Assembly (NCBI RefSeq): GCF_030915505.1
Contig: NZ_CP133265.1
Span: 3,376,001 to 3,440,000 of the forward strand
Length of the DNA stretch: 64,000 bases
Direction of reading: 5' to 3'
Origin: Neobacillus sp. OS1-2
Lineage (GTDB): Bacteria > Bacillota > Bacilli > Bacillales > Cytobacillaceae
In this document: positions 60,698-64,000 of the stretch, piece by piece
How positions within the stretch are numbered: the first letter of the stretch is position 1
How the letters are laid out: the number at the start of each line of letters is the position of its first letter
The notes under the pieces: generated by a model
Database searches by the model: none
What the model was told of the DNA's origin: nothing
What the model saw: the letters and a program-made list of their open reading frames with translations, nothing else
Program-made: the position numbers and the translations under genes

Positions 60698-62842
60698 TTA
60701 TGATTCTGTCACCACTTTTATCTCACTATTTTCAACAACAGCCGCTAATTTTCTAGCTTCCGGCTCTTCCAAAATAAAATCAGCGATTTTGTCTTCTATC
60801 TGTTCCTGTATGACCCTGCGAAGCGGACGTGCGCCAAAAGCAGGATGATAGCCAAGTTCAGCTAATTTTTCCTTTGTTTCCGTAGTGACAATTATTTCAA
60901 TGTTTTGCTCATTTAATGTCTCTTGTAATTCACTTAGCATTAAATCGACAATGGTCAATAGATGTTCTTGGCCCAGTGTGTTAAATTCGATAATATTATC
61001 AAACCGATTTAGGAATTCAGGTTTAAAGAAGCTGCCAAGTGAGTCTAGAATGCTTGCTTCTTCGATGATTTCATTTGCTCCGAATCCAACGTGAACTGTT
61101 TTGTGGCCGACACCCGCATTACTTGTCATAATTATGACGGTATCCTTAAAGCTGACGATTCTACCCTGACTGTCAGTAAGCCGTCCGTCTTCAAGTATTT
61201 GCAGGAACATGTGCTGAACGTCGGGATGTGCTTTTTCAATTTCATCCAATAAAATGATACTATATGGATTTCTACGTACTTTTTCTGTAAGCTGCCCGGC
61301 CTCATCATGACCAATGTACCCTGGAGGTGACCCAATTAGTTTTGACACACTGTGTTTCTCCATATATTCACTCATATCAAGACGGATCATAGAATCTTTG
61401 GTGCCAAATAACTCTTTGGCAAGAGTCTTAGTTAACTCTGTCTTACCAACCCCAGTTGGGCCGACAAAAAGGAAGGAGCCGATGGGACGATGTTTAGATT
61501 TTAAACCGGCACGGCTGCGTCTAATCGCCTTTGCTACTTTTTTAACAGCCGTTACTTGACCGATGACCTTAGAGTTTAGATTTTCTTCCAATGATTTCAT
61601 TTTAAGCTGTTCATCCTGCTGCAGTTTTCCGACTGGAATTCCTGTTTTTTGTTCGATTATTTCTTGAATATGGGAGACAGTAACAATTGGTCTTTCGGAA
61701 CTAAAATCATTATTTAGTTCCTTTTCTAGTTTAGCCTCCTCATCTCTCAGGATTGCAGCCTTTTCATATTGTTCACTTTTAAGAGCATCCTCTTTTTCAA
61801 CTGAAATTTCATTGAGCCGTGACTCAATTTGCTCATTGTTCTTATAATCGGAAGTTAGATTTAGTTTCGAGCCGGCCTCATCAAGCAAATCGATTGCCTT
61901 GTCGGGTAAGAAGCGGTCTTGAATATAGCGCTGTGACAATTGAACACAGGCCTTCATTGCTTCCTCAGAATAGGTGACTTCATGGTAATCTTCATATTTC
62001 TTTTGAATTCCTTTTAAGATTTCAATTGCCGCCTCTGAGGTTGGTTCAAGGACATGCAAAGGTTGGAAGCGGCGTTCTAATGCGGAATCCTTTTCAATTT
62101 GACGGTATTCCTTTAATGTTGTTGCCCCGACTAGCTGTAGTTCGCCCCGTGCGAGCGCAGGTTTTAAAAGGTTACCCGCATCCATGGAGCCTTCAGCAGA
62201 ACCTGCACCAACAAGCAAATGAATTTCATCGATAAACAGAATGATATTTTTTTGCTCCTGCAATTCAGAAATTAATTGCTTCATTCTTTCCTCAAATTGT
62301 CCGCGAATCCCAGTATTGGCAACAAGGGAGGCAACATCTAGCAAATATACCTCCTTATTACGTAATTTGCCTGGGACTTCGCCGTTTGCAATTTTAATAG
62401 CAAGTCCCTCAGCAATAGCGGTTTTTCCGACACCAGGTTCCCCAATTAAAACCGGATTGTTTTTGTTTCTTCTGTTCAGAATTTCGATTACTCGTTTTAT
62501 TTCTTCATCACGGCCAATGACAGGGTCAATAAGACCTGCCTTTGCCATCGTGCTTAAGTTCCGACCGAATTGATCGATAAAGCCGCCATGTTCTGTTTTT
62601 CGCTCACCTTGAGGTGGTTGTTGTCCTGTCATATCCTGACCGTATGGCATGCCGTTTGACATAAATAGGTTTTCAAACGGGAAGCTTGGTAATGAATTCA
62701 TATTCTGACCAAAACCAGCCCCTAGAGCTTGTTTTTCTCTTTTGTAGCATTCATGACAAAGTTTTATTTCCTTATGTTGACCGTTAAGATTCATCGTTAA
62801 TTGGATATTTGCATGATTTTGATTACATTGTTGACAAAGCAT
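60698..62842 (-). CDS. clpE: ATP-dependent Clp protease ATP-binding subunit ClpE
   Basis: 714 residues. The N-terminal zinc finger Cys3/Cys6/Cys29/Cys32 marks ClpE among Clp ATPases. First AAA with GEPGVGKT (134-141), a UVR coiled-coil domain (EYEKAA-type, near 340-375), and second AAA with [12 protein letters not shown]. It unfolds proteins for ClpP under heat and other stress. Two CtsR boxes cover the promoter, so it is a class III heat-shock gene. Confidence 0.96.
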   Translation of the reverse strand: MLCQQCNQNHANIQLTMNLNGQHKEIKLCHECYKREKQALGAGFGQNMNSLPSFPFENLFMSNGMPYGQDMTGQQPPQGERKTEHGGFIDQFGRNLSTMAKAGLIDPVIGRDEEIKRVIEILNRRNKNNPVLIGEPGVGKTAIAEGLAIKIANGEVPGKLRNKEVYLLDVASLVANTGIRGQFEERMKQLISELQEQKNIILFIDEIHLLVGAGSAEGSMDAGNLLKPALARGELQLVGATTLKEYRQIEKDSALERRFQPLHVLEPTSEAAIEILKGIQKKYEDYHEVTYSEEAMKACVQLSQRYIQDRFLPDKAIDLLDEAGSKLNLTSDYKNNEQIESRLNEISVEKEDALKSEQYEKAAILRDEEAKLEKELNNDFSSERPIVTVSHIQEIIEQKTGIPVGKLQQDEQLKMKSLEENLNSKVIGQVTAVKKVAKAIRRSRAGLKSKHRPIGSFLFVGPTGVGKTELTKTLAKELFGTKDSMIRLDMSEYMEKHSVSKLIGSPPGYIGHDEAGQLTEKVRRNPYSIILLDEIEKAHPDVQHMFLQILEDGRLTDSQGRIVSFKDTVIIMTSNAGVGHKTVHVGFGANEIIEEASILDSLGSFFKPEFLNRFDNIIEFNTLGQEHLLTIVDLMLSELQETLNEQNIEIIVTTETKEKLAELGYHPAFGARPLRRVIQEQIEDKIADFILEEPEARKLAAVVENSEIKVVTES

Positions 62843-62883
62843 TGAACATAACCTCCTTGGTTTTGTGCTTTTATCAATTTGAC

Positions 62884-62900
62884 TTTGACTATCTTTGACC
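62884..62900 (-). promoter_or_regulatory. CtsR operator 1 of clpE
   Basis: Minus strand GGTCAAA-GAT-AGTCAAA, an exact match to the CtsR tandem heptad consensus. It lies just downstream of the -10. Confidence 0.92.
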
Positions 62901-62910
62901 TTATGACCAT

Positions 62911-62939
62911 AGTATACTCTGACCTTTTTTGACTTTCAA
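62911..62939 (-). promoter_or_regulatory. clpE SigA promoter
   Basis: Minus strand TTGAAA (62939-62934), 17-bp spacer, TATACT (62916-62911). Confidence 0.85.
62918..62934 (-). promoter_or_regulatory. CtsR operator 2 of clpE
   Basis: Minus strand AGTCAAA-AAA-GGTCAGA, one mismatch to consensus. It occupies the spacer between -35 and -10. Confidence 0.88.
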
Positions 62940-63032
62940 GTAATTTGTTTATAGCAATCGTTGCCAATTAAGGAAAAAAGCTCGTCTTTGTTTGTCCCTA
63001 TAATCATATATTGATGATGAGGGGGAGATGGT

Positions 63033-64000
63033 GTGAAGAAGAATTGGACGCAAGCTTTTCAAATTGCGGCAGTCTATGTAGGTACAGTAGTTGGAGCTGG
63101 ATTCGCCACTGGGAAAGAAATCGTGGAATTCTTTTCGCGATTTGGTTTCTTTGGCTTTATTAGTATATTAATGAGCGGCTATTTTTTTGTCGGTATTGGT
63201 TCAAAGATGATGCGAATGGCGGCACACATTGAGGCAAAATCCTATCAAGAATTTAATGAGCACCTATTTGGAAAATGGGCGGGCAGTATCATCAATTTCT
63301 TTATGTTATTCATGCTCCTTGGTGTAAGTGCTGTCATGTTGGCCGGCGCCGGTGCCGTTTTTGAGGAACAGCTCGGCTTGCCAAAAAATCTTGGTGTAAT
63401 TCTAACCATATTTCTTTCGTATCTTGTCATGCTTGTGGGCACAAAGGGTCTTTTTGCGGTCAATACGTTCGTCGTTCCCTTAATGATTACCTTTAGCTTA
63501 ATCTTGATGTTTTTATCACTAGGAATGCCGAACTTTTTAGATCGCTTTTTATTTATACCACCTGCTACAGACGGCTGGAAGAGTGTGATTGCTCCATTTT
63601 CCTATACGGCCTTAAATTTGGGATTGGCACAAGCAGTTCTCGTTCCTGTTGCCACTGAGGTTAAGGATGACTGGACGATAAAATGGGGAGGTATTCTGGG
63701 AGGACTTGCGTTAACACTTATTTTAATTGGCAGCCATTTTACATTAATCATGCTGCCTAACCTTGAATTGTATGATATCCCAATGGCCATTATTATGAAA
63801 AACGTAGCCCCGTTTTTATATTGGATATTTGTACTTGTGATCTTTGGAGAAATCTTTACTTCTGTAATTGGAAATGTTTTTGGCCTTGATAGGCAGTTGC
63901 AGCAATATATCCGTATTCCAACGCTTGTATCGGTTTCGGTCATTTTTACTGTTTCCTATCTCATTAGTTTGGTGAATTATAGTACGTTGCTTTCCTATTT
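63033..64000 (+). CDS. YkvI-type membrane protein, 3' end cut by window edge
   Basis: At least 322 residues, starting with GTG after GGGGGAGATG; no stop before the window end. It begins MKKNWTQAFQIAAVYVGTVVGAGFATGKEIVEFF, with about nine membrane helices visible. The GxVVGAGFATGKE segment recalls the unwound helix 1 of APC/NSS-type transporters, and B. subtilis YkvI is the nearest match I recall. Substrate unknown. It is divergent from clpE. Confidence 0.8.
   Translation, partial: MKKNWTQAFQIAAVYVGTVVGAGFATGKEIVEFFSRFGFFGFISILMSGYFFVGIGSKMMRMAAHIEAKSYQEFNEHLFGKWAGSIINFFMLFMLLGVSAVMLAGAGAVFEEQLGLPKNLGVILTIFLSYLVMLVGTKGLFAVNTFVVPLMITFSLILMFLSLGMPNFLDRFLFIPPATDGWKSVIAPFSYTALNLGLAQAVLVPVATEVKDDWTIKWGGILGGLALTLILIGSHFTLIMLPNLELYDIPMAIIMKNVAPFLYWIFVLVIFGEIFTSVIGNVFGLDRQLQQYIRIPTLVSVSVIFTVSYLISLVNYSTLLSY

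Overview
The window looks like chromosome from a low-GC, endospore-forming Bacillaceae (Bacillus, Neobacillus or Priestia type). The evidence is a DesK/DesR pair very close to that of Bacillus subtilis, S-box (SAM) riboswitches over methionine-salvage genes, an alpha/beta-type SASP, CotY/CotZ-type and YjcZ-type spore proteins, SigI/RsgI, a Spo0E-type phosphatase, sporulation-type kinases, ClpE with tandem CtsR boxes, and a class IV (PhaR/PhaC) polyhydroxyalkanoate cluster. No rRNA, tRNA or CRISPR array was seen.

Layout. 1-9.4 kb: a cut-off alpha/beta hydrolase, desK-desR, a second hydrolase, an IDEAL-domain protein, a ycnJ-ycnI copper pair, a papain-like protein, a YczE-type membrane protein, a frameshifted SRPBCC gene and a secreted two-domain protein. 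9.4-11.2 kb: an IS200/IS605-type element carrying only tnpB, with a structured right end that probably encodes the guide (omega) RNA. 11.3-19.1 kb: ppc, a metal-binding protein with a P1B ATPase, and adhE. 19.5-25.7 kb: the PHA region (acyl-CoA ligase, an unrecognised 243-residue protein, phaR, phaC, a convergent hydrolase, phaQ, phaP). 25.8-29.0 kb: a three-gene envelope cassette (DUF6230/DUF6114-like) divergent from a LuxR-type regulator. 29.1-37.7 kb: spore and stress genes (CotZ-like, two YjcZ-type miniproteins, an FtsH paralogue, prfC, sigI-rsgI, SASP and small spore-type genes). 37.7-44.4 kb: a radical SAM protein, a two-gene 2-oxoacid:ferredoxin oxidoreductase and a PAS kinase. 44.4-50.1 kb: methionine salvage (mtnK, mtnE, mtnW, a gutted mtnX, mtnB, mtnD). 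50.3-54.6 kb: a Spo0E-like gene and a full fixABCX operon. 54.8-64 kb: an Fsr-type MFS exporter, a Cache-type kinase, a MarR regulator, an M3 peptidase, clpE and a partial YkvI-type membrane protein.

How it fits together. Carbon and redox genes recur: ppc, adhE (with candidate Rex and FadR sites), the PHA store, a ferredoxin-linked 2-oxoacid oxidoreductase and FixABCX (with a candidate Fnr-type promoter and a cre). Together they suggest a cell that handles excess reductant under low oxygen. The most unusual items are the PHA cluster without phaB but with an extra 243-residue protein, FixABCX in a bacillus, the DUF6230/DUF6114 cassette, the mtnX remnant inside an otherwise tidy salvage operon, the solo TnpB with an altered RuvC-II position, and several unassigned palindromic operators.
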